Below, piece by piece: positions 18,531 through 26,290 of a DNA stretch of 64,000 bases. The notes below the pieces were generated by a model. The model was given only the letters and a program-made list of their open reading frames with translations, did no database searches and had not been told where the DNA came from. The translations under genes were made by a program, and so were the position numbers. This DNA comes from Staphylococcus condimenti (GTDB lineage: Bacteria; Bacillota; Bacilli; Staphylococcales; Staphylococcaceae). Within the stretch, counting starts at the first letter, position 1. Each line of letters starts with the position of its first letter. Location: positions 868,001 to 932,000 of the forward strand of contig NZ_CP015114.1 in assembly GCF_001618885.1 (NCBI RefSeq), given 5' to 3'.

Positions 18531-19475
18531 TTAACCTTTCCGTTTTGACTTCTGCCATTCGTTATAAGTCATAAAAGGTACCACCTCATTGTTACCGTCA
18601 TCTTTTCTTGCGCGCATTACAGTAGGCAACTCATCTTCATCTATGTAATACAACAAGGAACAGCGACAGTTAATATTTTCTCTAGCACTGTTAATACCGA
18701 TAAATAGTTTAGGTGCTTGTCCTATACAACCGTTTGATTTGAAGTTATCTTCAATATCGATTGCTTTACCGTCAAGGTGTCTGTGTGTGTCACGTGTGCG
18801 TGTGTCTTTAGTAGCTATCCACCGCTTAGTCATATTCAAACCATTGTTCTTAGCTACCTTTGCACTGTCTAATCCAGCTTGTGACTGCGCCCGCCCTGTT
18901 TCGGTACGTGCTACACGCATAGCTTGTTTCTGTGTCATTCCAATATCATGCTGCAATGCTTGCGCTATCTTCGAATAGCCCTCACCGCTCATAATCCCTT
19001 GTGTAATGTTCATACGTATTTTTTTAAGTACGTTATCACGTTGTTTTTGCAGTGTGGGTACCAGCTTAATAAACTCGATAGGTTGTTCAATTGCGGTTCT
19101 GATTGCTTGTGCATCAGGTACATCAAAGGTCATAGGCACTTGACTAGCCTGTTCATATAAATAAAGGCTCATCAAATACTTTTCGATATACGCATTCTGT
19201 TGCATTTGTTGAATAGATTTAGCGACTTTCTTATAATCCTCATTCAACATCAATCCAATGCGTGTCAGTTCCTTGTTGAGCCTGTTATACTTATTAAATT
19301 CAGTCCATGTAGCGTACGGTTCGCCTTTATCATACTTTGCATACATTTCTGCAATCTCTTGTTTAATCACTTTCAAACGATTAGAGAACAAGGTTTGCAG
19401 CTCGCCCTCTGCACGTTTGATTAATAACTCAATCAACTTATCTATATCATGTTGGTTCGTTATTCTCTTGTCCAT
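18531..19475 (-). CDS. Minor head protein (SPP1 gp7 / Mu F family)
   Basis: 314 aa, ATG at 19475. The C-terminal third carries the family signature: MRVARTETGRAQSQAGLDSA, KRWIATKDTRTRDTHRHLDG and the Cys-containing ENINCRCSLLYY. This protein binds the portal and enters the capsid in SPP1-like phages. It overlaps the portal gene by 29 bases. Length is typical. Confidence 0.88.
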   Translation of the reverse strand: MDKRITNQHDIDKLIELLIKRAEGELQTLFSNRLKVIKQEIAEMYAKYDKGEPYATWTEFNKYNRLNKELTRIGLMLNEDYKKVAKSIQQMQQNAYIEKYLMSLYLYEQASQVPMTFDVPDAQAIRTAIEQPIEFIKLVPTLQKQRDNVLKKIRMNITQGIMSGEGYSKIAQALQHDIGMTQKQAMRVARTETGRAQSQAGLDSAKVAKNNGLNMTKRWIATKDTRTRDTHRHLDGKAIDIEDNFKSNGCIGQAPKLFIGINSARENINCRCSLLYYIDEDELPTVMRARKDDGNNEVVPFMTYNEWQKSKRKG

Positions 19476-20853
19476 TCAATCCCTCCTCAATAGAAGGTAA
19501 AGCTAGTTCTTCTTGGTCGATACGTTCCATTTCTGCAACTGGATCATTAACCCATGGATGATTAGTCACAACTGTTTCTTTAGATAAGTATTGTGAGTTA
19601 ACACCAATTTGAGATTGTTCTAATTCATTTACCATGACATTGAAGTTGAATGTAATCTCAACATCTTGCACTTTGATGTTCAGTTTGTAGAAGTCGATAA
19701 TGTACTGCAACAACTCTTGTAATGCAGTGAGCGTTTTATTCTTCAACTTATTCGCTTTGAGGTCTAAGTTGCTGTACATAAATTTAAGTGCGATACCGCT
19801 AGGACTATTACCGAATTTGTCTTGTTGGAAGTCTACACCTTGTCCGAACTCGATTACATAATCACGCAGCATATCCAAATACTCTTTAGCGGACTGTACA
19901 GGCACTTCAATTTGAATAGTGTCTACACCTCCGCCACCGTCGCCATCTACATTGATAGCTTTGTAGTATTTAAGATGGTGCATAAACTCTTCTAAGTCCT
20001 CTCCTTCATATCCTTTAAGCACATAGATAAGTTCAGTCGATTCATCAAATGTATTCTGTGTATCAGATAAGCGTTTATCCATAGCGTCAATGATTGTCTT
20101 GTACATGAATAAGTCGCTTATCTCTTGCGGATTATTCTTAAAAGGAATGAACGGTACGCGGTTCCAACTCATTGAATTATTTCCTAAGTAATAATGAGGT
20201 TGGATGTGGTCGTCACCTTGATAGTAATCAGGAATGAGTTGACCATCTTTTAATTCATAGAATGTAACGTCATGTTCAGTCCAATACTCAACTCTTTCGC
20301 CACCGTCCAACTCATATAAACGAATAAATGCTTTAAGTTCCTCACGTTCCTTATTCGTCCAAACTGGAATAGCTTGTTCGGCTGGCACTCTGAATGTTTT
20401 GAACTCGCCTTGTTCATCAACATATGGTTGGATCCATTCAATACCTTTGTTACTTGCAGCGGTTAGAATATCCACTAACTTGTCATCCCATTTATGATTA
20501 AGCACCTGTTGAATAGTCTTTAACGACTTATCATCATCAGTACCGTATGTAACAGGATTAGACACTGCATAAGCAACTTTCTGGTCAACTAAGTTTTGAT
20601 GATAGTTGGTAAACATACGCCAGTCAGGTTTAAATGGGTCAATTTCACCTTTAACATTGCGTTTAGGTGCATTGAATACTACGTCTGGTTGATGATTGTA
20701 GTAACGTTCGCCCACTGTAATGTCATCTACTGTTTCTTTATGCTTGTTAATCAATCGAAGTATCATTTCTTCTTGCGTTTCGTATTGCGGTTTAATCTGT
20801 TCAATCACTCTCTCGTGATATGGTTTTTCATTCGGCCAAAATATGTTAATCAA
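19447..20853 (-). CDS. Portal protein (SPP1 gp6-like)
   Basis: 468 aa, start TTG at 20853. Residues 70-105 (DWRMFTNYHQNLVDQKVAYA) and the following IEWIQPYVDEQGEFK and NPQEISDLFMYKTIIDAMDK segments match the SPP1_portal family. The C-terminal acidic tail is normal. It forms the dodecameric DNA gate with the terminase. Five bases separate it from terL. Confidence 0.9.
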   Translation of the reverse strand: MINIFWPNEKPYHERVIEQIKPQYETQEEMILRLINKHKETVDDITVGERYYNHQPDVVFNAPKRNVKGEIDPFKPDWRMFTNYHQNLVDQKVAYAVSNPVTYGTDDDKSLKTIQQVLNHKWDDKLVDILTAASNKGIEWIQPYVDEQGEFKTFRVPAEQAIPVWTNKEREELKAFIRLYELDGGERVEYWTEHDVTFYELKDGQLIPDYYQGDDHIQPHYYLGNNSMSWNRVPFIPFKNNPQEISDLFMYKTIIDAMDKRLSDTQNTFDESTELIYVLKGYEGEDLEEFMHHLKYYKAINVDGDGGGGVDTIQIEVPVQSAKEYLDMLRDYVIEFGQGVDFQQDKFGNSPSGIALKFMYSNLDLKANKLKNKTLTALQELLQYIIDFYKLNIKVQDVEITFNFNVMVNELEQSQIGVNSQYLSKETVVTNHPWVNDPVAEMERIDQEELALPSIEEGLNGQENNEPT

Positions 20854-20858
20854 CCTCC

Positions 20859-22115
20859 TTACGTTAAAATAGATACTTTGTTTTGACGCATATCACGTTC
20901 TAGCGCATACCTTGTAGCGTCTATGGTGTGATTGTCCTTATCTTCTAATCTCGGCTTAACATTGCCGTCTTTGTCCGTCTGATAATCAATGTTTTCAAAC
21001 TCTTTTGCAATGTTAGGTGTTCTGTTTGGATCAATAACTATCGCATCTAAATCATCTAACCACTGTTCGCCGTATTCCACGCTGTCAGGACCTTTCTTAA
21101 CTGGTTTAACACGTGGAATATTCTGTTCCTTTTTGAGTTCTGCAATAGATTTAGGTTCTGCACTATCACAATAGATGTCCTCATTCTGATAACCTTTCTT
21201 CTTAATCCAGTTAGCTAACTCTCTGTTACTTATCTGCACACCGTAGTGTTCATCCATAGCATAAATAATCCGTTTCTTCTTGTCGTAGTGCCACCTAACA
21301 AACGCTAAAGGGTCAGTAGCATAACCAAAGTCGCAACCATGACGTATGTTGTCGAATGAGTCGTATAACTCTTGTGGTATCTTCTCTATACGTAAATTGT
21401 TGAATGGTACAACACCACTACCGATAGCTTCGCCTAAGTATTCCCAACGGTAACGTAGCTCATTAATCTGTTTAGCAGCGTTTGCTTCTTCGATAAACTC
21501 TTTTGCTATGAATGGATTATCTAAGTATGTTGAATGGTGTACAAACGTATTACTTGGTTGAAATGATGACTCATACTTTTTATTCACCCACGACTGTTTA
21601 CGCTTAGGCGGGTTATAAGTGTAGAAAAACTTATAAAAAAGACCATTATCTAATTCACCACGTAATAGTGAGTTAGTAATGGTCGTTACTTCATCTTCTG
21701 TTTTAAACTCTGCTAATTCCTCTATCCACGCTATCGCATAAGGAAAGTTAGCGTCTTTCAATGATTTGATACGTTCCGGGTTCTGCGCCCCTCTGAATAC
21801 CATTTTGTTTCCTCTAGGAACATAAGTGATTTCCATTGGCGATACCTTAATCTTGAATAAGTGTGATACATCTTGGACATTGATTGCCCACTTGATTTGT
21901 TCAAATACTGATAATGCTAACGTGTTATCTATCTTACGCAGTATCAGTGCGTTCACTGGATAACGCATGATTAACTGAACAATGATAATTGCAATGTCAG
22001 ATGATTTACCCGAACCACGTCCACCTTTAGCTACAATGTTTAACTTACTGTTATCTTTAGCTGCTTTCCATAACGGATGGAAGTGCTTCGGTATCAACTT
22101 ACTTAACTTAATCAT
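20859..22115 (-). CDS. terL: Terminase large subunit (PBSX-type)
   Basis: 418 aa, ATG at 22115. The ATPase half has a Walker A motif GGRGSGKS at residues 31-38 and an IAWIEELAEF Walker B-like strand. The nuclease half has CDFGYATDP, IYCDSAEPKSI and DNHTIDATRYAL, the usual acidic metal ligands. It packages DNA into the procapsid with the small subunit upstream (4-base overlap) and the portal downstream. Length and motifs look intact. Confidence 0.94.
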   Translation of the reverse strand: MIKLSKLIPKHFHPLWKAAKDNSKLNIVAKGGRGSGKSSDIAIIIVQLIMRYPVNALILRKIDNTLALSVFEQIKWAINVQDVSHLFKIKVSPMEITYVPRGNKMVFRGAQNPERIKSLKDANFPYAIAWIEELAEFKTEDEVTTITNSLLRGELDNGLFYKFFYTYNPPKRKQSWVNKKYESSFQPSNTFVHHSTYLDNPFIAKEFIEEANAAKQINELRYRWEYLGEAIGSGVVPFNNLRIEKIPQELYDSFDNIRHGCDFGYATDPLAFVRWHYDKKKRIIYAMDEHYGVQISNRELANWIKKKGYQNEDIYCDSAEPKSIAELKKEQNIPRVKPVKKGPDSVEYGEQWLDDLDAIVIDPNRTPNIAKEFENIDYQTDKDGNVKPRLEDKDNHTIDATRYALERDMRQNKVSILT

Positions 22116-22543
22116 TCAATATCGTCTATAAACTGAACAGATCCAGTGTGTTCAATTTCTTGTTTATCCGTGAATAGTCGATAGCGTTTGCCTAGTAATT
22201 CAGCCGCTTTCGTTCTAGCATTAGTATCAGAACGTTTTTCTAACTTCTCAACTTCCATAGCACCTTGTCCGACTCCAACAGGTATCAACTCTTGGTCTGT
22301 GACTTCGCCACGCATAACCGCAGTGAGATACTGTAGCACCTCGTCTTGTTCTGCAATGGATTGTTTCTTCAATTCTTCCATTCGCTTGTCAATATAGGCT
22401 TTTATAGCAGGTTTATTCAGGTTTTCTTGCCCTATTGAACATGCCGTTTTTGTACTGTAACCTGCGTTAATTGCTGCCTTTGTTATTTCGCCTAATCTAA
22501 TATACTCATCTGCAAATCTCTGTTGCTTTACTGTAAGTTTCAT
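22112..22543 (-). CDS. terS: Terminase small subunit
   Basis: 143 aa, ATG at 22543. The N-terminal helix-turn-helix (LTVKQQRFADEYIRLGEITK, AAINAGYSTKTA, ENLNKPAIKAYI) is the Terminase_2 DNA-recognition domain. The C-terminal part binds the large subunit. It overlaps terL by 4 bases. A Rho-independent terminator lies upstream at 22591-22619, so expression needs read-through or a promoter in the 22544-22590 gap. Confidence 0.9.
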   Translation of the reverse strand: MKLTVKQQRFADEYIRLGEITKAAINAGYSTKTACSIGQENLNKPAIKAYIDKRMEELKKQSIAEQDEVLQYLTAVMRGEVTDQELIPVGVGQGAMEVEKLEKRSDTNARTKAAELLGKRYRLFTDKQEIEHTGSVQFIDDIE

Positions 22544-22590
22544 CTTATACTACCACCCACTTCACGTTATTCACTCTTTGTATTTTCACA

Positions 22591-22619
22591 TAAAAAAACC
22601 ACCTAAAATAATAGGTGGC
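22591..22619 (-). terminator. Rho-independent terminator upstream of terS
   Basis: On the minus strand CCACCT-N8-AGGTGG (22618-22599) is followed by seven T. It lies 13 bases beyond the stop of the 89-aa gene. Confidence 0.85.
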
Positions 22620-22631
22620 AATATCTTTTTA

Positions 22632-22901
22632 TTAGCTATCAAATCTATTTTGTCTTAATATTAATTCTCTTTCCAATTGCTCTACAGCTTTATCCGCAAA
22701 AGCATGCGCTTCCGATAGATTATCAGCATCTTCTCTGGCAGACATTCCGTCTATTGAGACTATTACGAAATATTTGCAAGTGTTATTTAAATCTTCATCT
22801 TCTGATAAACTCACTATATCTACTTTATAAGCATTTTTGTAACTCGTACCGCTTTCTTTCAAAATATAAAACGAATCTTCAATTTTCCCTCTTTCATACA
22901 T
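22632..22901 (-). CDS. Small acidic phage protein, unknown
   Basis: 89 aa, ATG at 22901 with GAGGGA upstream. Begins MYERGKIEDSFYILKESGTS; the middle (CKYFVIVSIDGMSAREDADN) is beta-like and the C-terminus helical (FADKAVEQLERELILRQ). No family recognised. With the 73-aa gene upstream it forms a two-gene unit bounded by terminators at 23183-23213 and 22591-22619, between the late regulator and the terminase, where accessory 'moron' genes often sit. Confidence 0.65.
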   Translation of the reverse strand: MYERGKIEDSFYILKESGTSYKNAYKVDIVSLSEDEDLNNTCKYFVIVSIDGMSAREDADNLSEAHAFADKAVEQLERELILRQNRFDS

Positions 22902-22923
22902 AATACATCCCTCTTTCTAATTT

Positions 22924-23145
22924 TTAATTTACTTCGAACTCTTCTATATACTTATTGCCTTTTTCAGTTATAGTCCAAGTGGAAACACGACCCTTACTAT
23001 CTAAACTAACTTTTAACAACTCTTCTTTATCTAATTTGATAATGTCTTTATCCAAATTAAAAAAATCTAAAGCTATTTTCTTTCTACTTTCTTCCGTAGG
23101 ACTAACTGTGTGTTTTAGCAATTCGTATCTTCTTTCATCTGACAA
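22924..23145 (-). CDS. Small phage protein with winged-helix-like end
   Basis: 73 aa from TTG 23145, chosen for the strong AGGGAGGGG ribosome site 4 bases upstream; the longer frame to 23184 lacks one. Begins MSDERRYELLKHTVSPTEES. The C-terminal VSTWTITEKGNKYIEEFEVN looks like the wing and last helix of a winged-helix fold. First gene of the terminator-bounded pair between rinA and terS. DNA binding is inference. Confidence 0.6.
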   Translation of the reverse strand: MSDERRYELLKHTVSPTEESRKKIALDFFNLDKDIIKLDKEELLKVSLDSKGRVSTWTITEKGNKYIEEFEVN

Positions 23146-23166
23146 ATTTTCCCCTCCCTTAACCGT

Positions 23167-23172
23167 ATTATA
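23167..23172 (-). promoter_or_regulatory. Candidate late-region -10 box
   Basis: On the minus strand TATAAT lies in GATATAATACGG, 22 bases upstream of the TTG of the 73-aa gene and just after the terminator hairpin. No good -35 box is spaced 17 bases upstream, as expected for an activator-dependent (RinA-type) promoter. Inference only. Confidence 0.4.
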
Positions 23173-23182
23173 TCTATAATAC

Positions 23183-23213
23183 AAAAAGATACCCGATTTT
23201 GCTATCGGATGCC
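23183..23213 (-). terminator. Terminator after the RinA-region transcript
   Basis: On the minus strand GGCATCCGAT-AGCAAA-ATCGGGTATC (23213-23188) forms an imperfect 10-bp stem followed by TTTTT. It separates the middle operon ending in rinA from the late genes. Confidence 0.75.
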
Positions 23214-23391
23214 TTATAGGGAGAAATCAATCATGTCAAAATTTAATCGTTCATCAAATTGAAAGGGAGTGTCATCGTATGAGAAAAATTGAATTTAATG
23301 GCTTGTAGAAGTAGATTTACTTCACACTACAAGTATATTATCAATTGTAAATAGGCGCTATCACATGTTTGTACCTTACATAAATGTGACA
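23214..23391. other. Structured non-coding region between rinA and late genes
   Basis: About 180 bp without a convincing gene. CTTGTAG-AAGTA / TACTT-CACA-CTACAAG (23302-23333) forms a 12-bp stem. A second inverted repeat, TCACAT / ATGTGA, lies at about 23360-23389. Two tiny plus-strand frames start near 23231 and 23279, the second after AAAGGGAG, but both stop within 10 codons. It may be the untranslated tail of the rinA transcript or a small RNA. Confidence 0.45.
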
Positions 23392-23796
23392 TTATACAAA
23401 CTCTATACGTTTTTTCAATTCAGCATGCTTGTTGCGAATGTACTGCTCGGAATATCCTGTTTTCTCTGCTACTGATTGTAATGTATATCCATCAATGTAT
23501 TTGTATTTAAGTATCTTATGTTCTAATCCGCTGAACTTGTTAATCACATTAAGTATACGTTTTTGTCTGTATTCAATTTCTTCTATACGCTTATTGATCG
23601 CGTTAACTTCTTTAATTAAATCATCTGTTTGTCTAATTCTAGTGAAAAAGTCATGTTTCTTACCTAGCCTAGCTTTATAATCAGTAGGTGTTACCGCTCC
23701 CCAGTTTTCCATCTCATCAATGCAAATATCCTTTTGCAACTCTAAACTTTCTAATTCAAGTTTGTTTTGTCTATATAAGTTAATTAACTCTATCAC
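23392..23796 (-). CDS. rinA: RinA/ArpU-type late transcription activator
   Basis: 134 aa, start GTG at 23796 with GGGAGG upstream. The N-terminal half is a coiled coil. The C-terminal about 45 residues (LEHKILKYKYIDGYTLQSVA, EKTGYSEQYIRNKHAELKKR) form a sigma-region-4-like helix-turn-helix. Size, fold and place, last gene before the terminase block, fit the RinA/ArpU regulators that switch on packaging and structural genes. It is followed by a structured region and a terminator. Symbol assigned by position and fold, not by alignment. Confidence 0.75.
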   Translation of the reverse strand: MIELINLYRQNKLELESLELQKDICIDEMENWGAVTPTDYKARLGKKHDFFTRIRQTDDLIKEVNAINKRIEEIEYRQKRILNVINKFSGLEHKILKYKYIDGYTLQSVAEKTGYSEQYIRNKHAELKKRIEFV

Positions 23797-23811
23797 TAGC
23801 TCTGCCTCCCG

Positions 23812-23949
23812 TTACTTCTCGTGTAATTGATTGAATAAGTGTTCTCTATCGTACTCTAAAATCTCGATAACATCGTTCTTCTCTTTAAGTTTAGTTGTAA
23901 GTAAACCTACCACTCCTATACTTAATCCAAATAGTATATAACCTGTCAT
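23812..23949 (-). CDS. Small single-pass phage membrane protein
   Basis: 45 aa. ATG at 23949 directly follows the rusA stop (23952-23950) and uses a GGAGG site inside the end of rusA. It begins MTGYILFGLSIGVVGLLTTK (transmembrane at residues 3-19) and continues with a charged helix ending FNQLHEK. Similar tiny proteins accompany rusA and rinA in staphylococcal phages; function unknown. Confidence 0.65.
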   Translation of the reverse strand: MTGYILFGLSIGVVGLLTTKLKEKNDVIEILEYDREHLFNQLHEK

Positions 23950-24366
23950 CTATCCAACCTCCGTAATTGTAATTTCCATATAATCTTTTTCTGCGTAAAA
24001 CTTGCCCATTGTTCCAGTTATGATCTGTTTGTCATCTTCATAGCATATTCCATTAAGTGAGTCTGTAATCCCTTTGAACATGTTGTCTATATCAGGTTTC
24101 TTTGTAGGATATTACTCGCCATTCAAACATGCTGCTTTGCGTTTCTTACTGTATGAATTAGGTACTGCCATATAAACTTTCATATCTACATGTATTGGAC
24201 CTCTTAACATCTCTAGTCCGTTCTGCTTCATATACGCGTTAACTTGTAATCTGATTTCATCTTTATAAGCTAAGTAACGTTGTGCGTTCTTGTTGACCCA
24301 CTTCCCATTTCTAGTCATACGCACAGCACCCATAACTTTGATGTCTAATTTAAAGGTGATTTCCAA
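23950..24366 (-). pseudogene. rusA: rusA Holliday-junction resolvase with in-frame stop
   Basis: The first 84 codons (from 24366) give the RusA N-terminal half, ending SKKRKAACLNGE at a TAA (24114-24112). Reading on in the same frame for 53 codons gives the missing C-terminal half: KKPDIDN, then CYEDDKQIITG and the end ITITEVG, with a normal stop at 23952-23950. All catalytic Asp residues lie after the premature stop, so the product should be inactive. A CAA-to-TAA change would explain it. RusA cuts Holliday junctions to debranch DNA for packaging. The next gene starts right at its normal stop, so the operon was built around a full-length rusA. Confidence 0.85.
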
Positions 24367-24713
24367 TATTCATAATCCCCTTTAGTATTGAATTTATTTT
24401 TGACAATATTTTCTTCTATATTCTTCCTTAATTCTTTTTCATATTCTAATTCTTGTTTAACGTTTATTGCTTCTGTTTGTAAACGCTTTATATAGCTACT
24501 TGTAAATTCGTCAATAACTACTGGTTTATGCCCCTTACTTCTGTGCCATTCATCTGTGCACAATTCTGATTCCAATGTCTTAACTATATTTTCTATTCTA
24601 TCCAGTTGTTCTTGTAGAATAAGTTTGTCGCAGTAGTCATGGCTTCTATCATATTTTTCTTTTCTCATAATATAGAGAACCGTCATAGTAATAACAAATA
24701 TCCCCATCGTCAA
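24345..24713 (-). CDS. Phage membrane-anchored coiled-coil protein, unknown
   Basis: 122 aa from TTG 24713 (ATG two codons later is an alternative). A hydrophobic N-terminus (GIFVITMTVLYIM) is followed by charged helical sequence with coiled-coil character (LQEQLDRIENIVKTLESEL; KQELEYEKELRKNIEEN). Overlaps the start of rusA by 22 bases. A staphylococcal phage early-region hypothetical; no function assigned. Confidence 0.6.
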   Translation of the reverse strand: MTMGIFVITMTVLYIMRKEKYDRSHDYCDKLILQEQLDRIENIVKTLESELCTDEWHRSKGHKPVVIDEFTSSYIKRLQTEAINVKQELEYEKELRKNIEENIVKNKFNTKGDYEYWKSPLN

Positions 24714-24730
24714 TACATCTATAAATATTT

Positions 24731-24904
24731 CTATCCGCTCACCTCATTCAAATGTTTATGATCATCAATATTAAAGTCTAAAGGTATATCCACATCATCA
24801 TTGCGTTCAGTATAGATAACTAATTGTTCGCCTAAGTACTTACCAAGTTCCCACGCTGCGATAATAAGTAAGTTGCGTATTAATGTGTGTTTGAAGTTTT
24901 TCAT
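24731..24904 (-). CDS. Small phage protein, unknown
   Basis: 57 aa, ATG at 24904 with an excellent AAGGAGG ribosome site 6-7 bases upstream, stop at 24733-24731. Begins MKNFKHTLIRNLLIIAAWEL, a short hydrophobic helix, followed by YLGEQLVIYTERNDD and an acidic tail. No family recognised. A possible hairpin terminator lies between it and the upstream MazG-like gene. Confidence 0.65.
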   Translation of the reverse strand: MKNFKHTLIRNLLIIAAWELGKYLGEQLVIYTERNDDVDIPLDFNIDDHKHLNEVSG

Positions 24905-24918
24905 TTATCTTCCTCCTT

Positions 24919-24945
24919 AAAAGCAAGGCGGACGAACCGCCAAGC
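24919..24945 (-). terminator. Possible weak terminator/attenuator after MazG-like gene
   Basis: On the minus strand GCTTGGCGG-TTCGT-CCGCCTTGC (24945-24923), with a 5-bp G+C core and internal mismatches, is followed by only TTTT. It would reduce rather than stop transcription of the middle operon. Confidence 0.45.
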
Positions 24946-24948
24946 AAT

Positions 24949-25248
24949 TTATAAATCTGATTCCTTAACAAATGTTCCGTTGATCATCTTACCTTTACGT
25001 CCAGCAATCTCGTCATATGCAAACTGCAAGCATTCTTCTAACGTCATACCATGTTGTTGTGCAAGAATGATAAGCGTAACTACTGTGTCCCCGATACCGT
25101 CCTTCAATGCTTCTGATTGCCCACGTGATAATGCTGCTGCTACTTCCCCGGCTTCTTCATAGAATTTAAGTGCTTGTCTGTCCGGATTACCTTTATCTAA
25201 TCCTTTATCTTTACTCCATTGTTCTACTTGTTTGATTAAATTATTCAT
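24949..25248 (-). CDS. MazG-like nucleotide pyrophosphohydrolase
   Basis: 99 aa from ATG 25248, chosen for GAGGAGG upstream. KFYEEAGEVAAALSRGQSEA (EExxE-type) followed by LKDGIGDTVVTLIILAQQHG (D..GD..V) is the MazG metal-binding helix pair. Such phage proteins hydrolyse (d)NTPs and can adjust nucleotide pools or lower host ppGpp. Overlaps the preceding 73-aa gene by 8 bases. Motif assignment is firm; substrate is not known. Confidence 0.82.
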   Translation of the reverse strand: MNNLIKQVEQWSKDKGLDKGNPDRQALKFYEEAGEVAAALSRGQSEALKDGIGDTVVTLIILAQQHGMTLEECLQFAYDEIAGRKGKMINGTFVKESDL

Positions 25249-25462
25249 TAATATTTTCCTCCTCATATTCTCTAACTATACTGTGTACTGCGTCGCCTAC
25301 GTCCATAGCATTCCAACTAGATACATCTAAGACTTCATCAAATGCTTTTGCTTTACGATAGACTTCTTTCAACTCATCAATAAGTTCCATGTTCTTTTTA
25401 CGCCCAGACTCACGATTTAATTCACTTTGATTTATTATTGCTTTTTCATATTTGTAATCCAT
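25241..25462 (-). CDS. DUF1024-like phage protein
   Basis: 73 aa, ATG at 25462. The core LKEVYRKAKAFDEVLDVSSW and acidic end YEEENINE resemble DUF1024 proteins of staphylococcal phages, which have no known function. It abuts the 80-aa gene upstream (1-base junction) and overlaps the MazG-like gene downstream. Confidence 0.6.
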   Translation of the reverse strand: MDYKYEKAIINQSELNRESGRKKNMELIDELKEVYRKAKAFDEVLDVSSWNAMDVGDAVHSIVREYEEENINE

Positions 25463-25705
25463 TTAATTACCCCTCTCTAAATCATGCTTTAAATTACTGA
25501 ACTCATGTGTGCCGTCTAAATAGTCCATGTGCATTAACCAAGTTTGTAATTCATCCTTGGCAACTATAAGATTCGCTACTTGCGATTCATAACATTGACT
25601 TACACGATGTTTAATCTTATCTGCTTGCTTGTGTACACAAACATAGTCGTCCATCATATCTTCTTTCAGCGTGTGCCAAGCTTTTTCGTAATCACGTGGT
25701 TTCAT
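25463..25705 (-). CDS. Phage early-region hypothetical protein
   Basis: 80 aa, ATG at 25705. Helical and charged (KPRDYEKAWHTLKEDMMDDY, LIVAKDELQTWLMHMDYLDG). Overlaps the upstream gene stop by 4 bases, as in a coupled operon. No family recognised with confidence. Confidence 0.6.
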   Translation of the reverse strand: MKPRDYEKAWHTLKEDMMDDYVCVHKQADKIKHRVSQCYESQVANLIVAKDELQTWLMHMDYLDGTHEFSNLKHDLERGN

Positions 25706-25896
25706 TCCACAATTCCTCCCTTAATTCGATCCATTTCATGTCTCACATTCTTATACTGTGAACTGCTAGGATTCCACTGTATTTTCAGTCTGATGTAATG
25801 CTCTAACTCTGCCCATTCGCTGCGGTACATCTTAATATCATCAAGTAATTCGTAATACGCCTTGCGGTATTTGTCTGCACGTTCTTTATCGCTCAT
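25702..25896 (-). CDS. Phage early-region hypothetical protein
   Basis: 64 aa, ATG at 25896. Helical, rich in Tyr, Lys and Glu (ADKYRKAYYELLDDIKMYRS, LEHYIRLKIQWNP). Overlaps the YopX-family gene upstream by 11 bases and the 80-aa gene downstream by 4. Unrecognised. Confidence 0.6.
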   Translation of the reverse strand: MSDKERADKYRKAYYELLDDIKMYRSEWAELEHYIRLKIQWNPSSSQYKNVRHEMDRIKGGIVE

Positions 25897-26290
25897 GACT
25901 ATCAGCCTCCAGTAATTCGGAATTTTGGAAAATATTACCGATTACCTCTAATTCATCTTGGTTGCAATAAGCCAACACTGTACCGCCTCTAAAATTATCT
26001 AATCTCCATTCACCTGTTTTAAATTGAACAACTTCAAAAGGATATTTAAAAACCGGATTAGGCTTTTCTGAATGTTGAATAATATCGCCTTCATAAATTT
26101 CTGTACCGTTTTTATCTTTCAGTCCTGTTGATTGCATGAGTTCGAAATTCTCTATTTCTATAAAAAATTTATTAGGATTTTCGGGCTCTGTAGCAACAAT
26201 TCCTGCATCACAAAAATACACGACTAAACTCTCTTCGGTATAAAGCATTTCTTCTTCGTCTATATCCCATACTCTAAATTTAGGTATCAT
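25886..26290 (-). CDS. YopX-family phage protein
   Basis: 134 aa from ATG 26290, chosen because AGGAGG lies 8-9 bases upstream and because YopX proteins start M-P-KFR-WD (here MIPKFRVWDIDEEEMLY). The STGLKDKNGTEIYEGDII motif is the family's most conserved element, and VIGNIFQNSELLE the conserved end. YopX proteins are common in phages of Firmicutes; no biochemical role is established. Confidence 0.83.
   Translation of the reverse strand: MIPKFRVWDIDEEEMLYTEESLVVYFCDAGIVATEPENPNKFFIEIENFELMQSTGLKDKNGTEIYEGDIIQHSEKPNPVFKYPFEVVQFKTGEWRLDNFRGGTVLAYCNQDELEVIGNIFQNSELLEADSHER

Noticed and set aside
23950..24366. TAA in rusA as a programmed read-through or recoded codon
   Set aside because: No recoding signal seen; a simple nonsense mutation is the plainer explanation, and the other rusA is also damaged.
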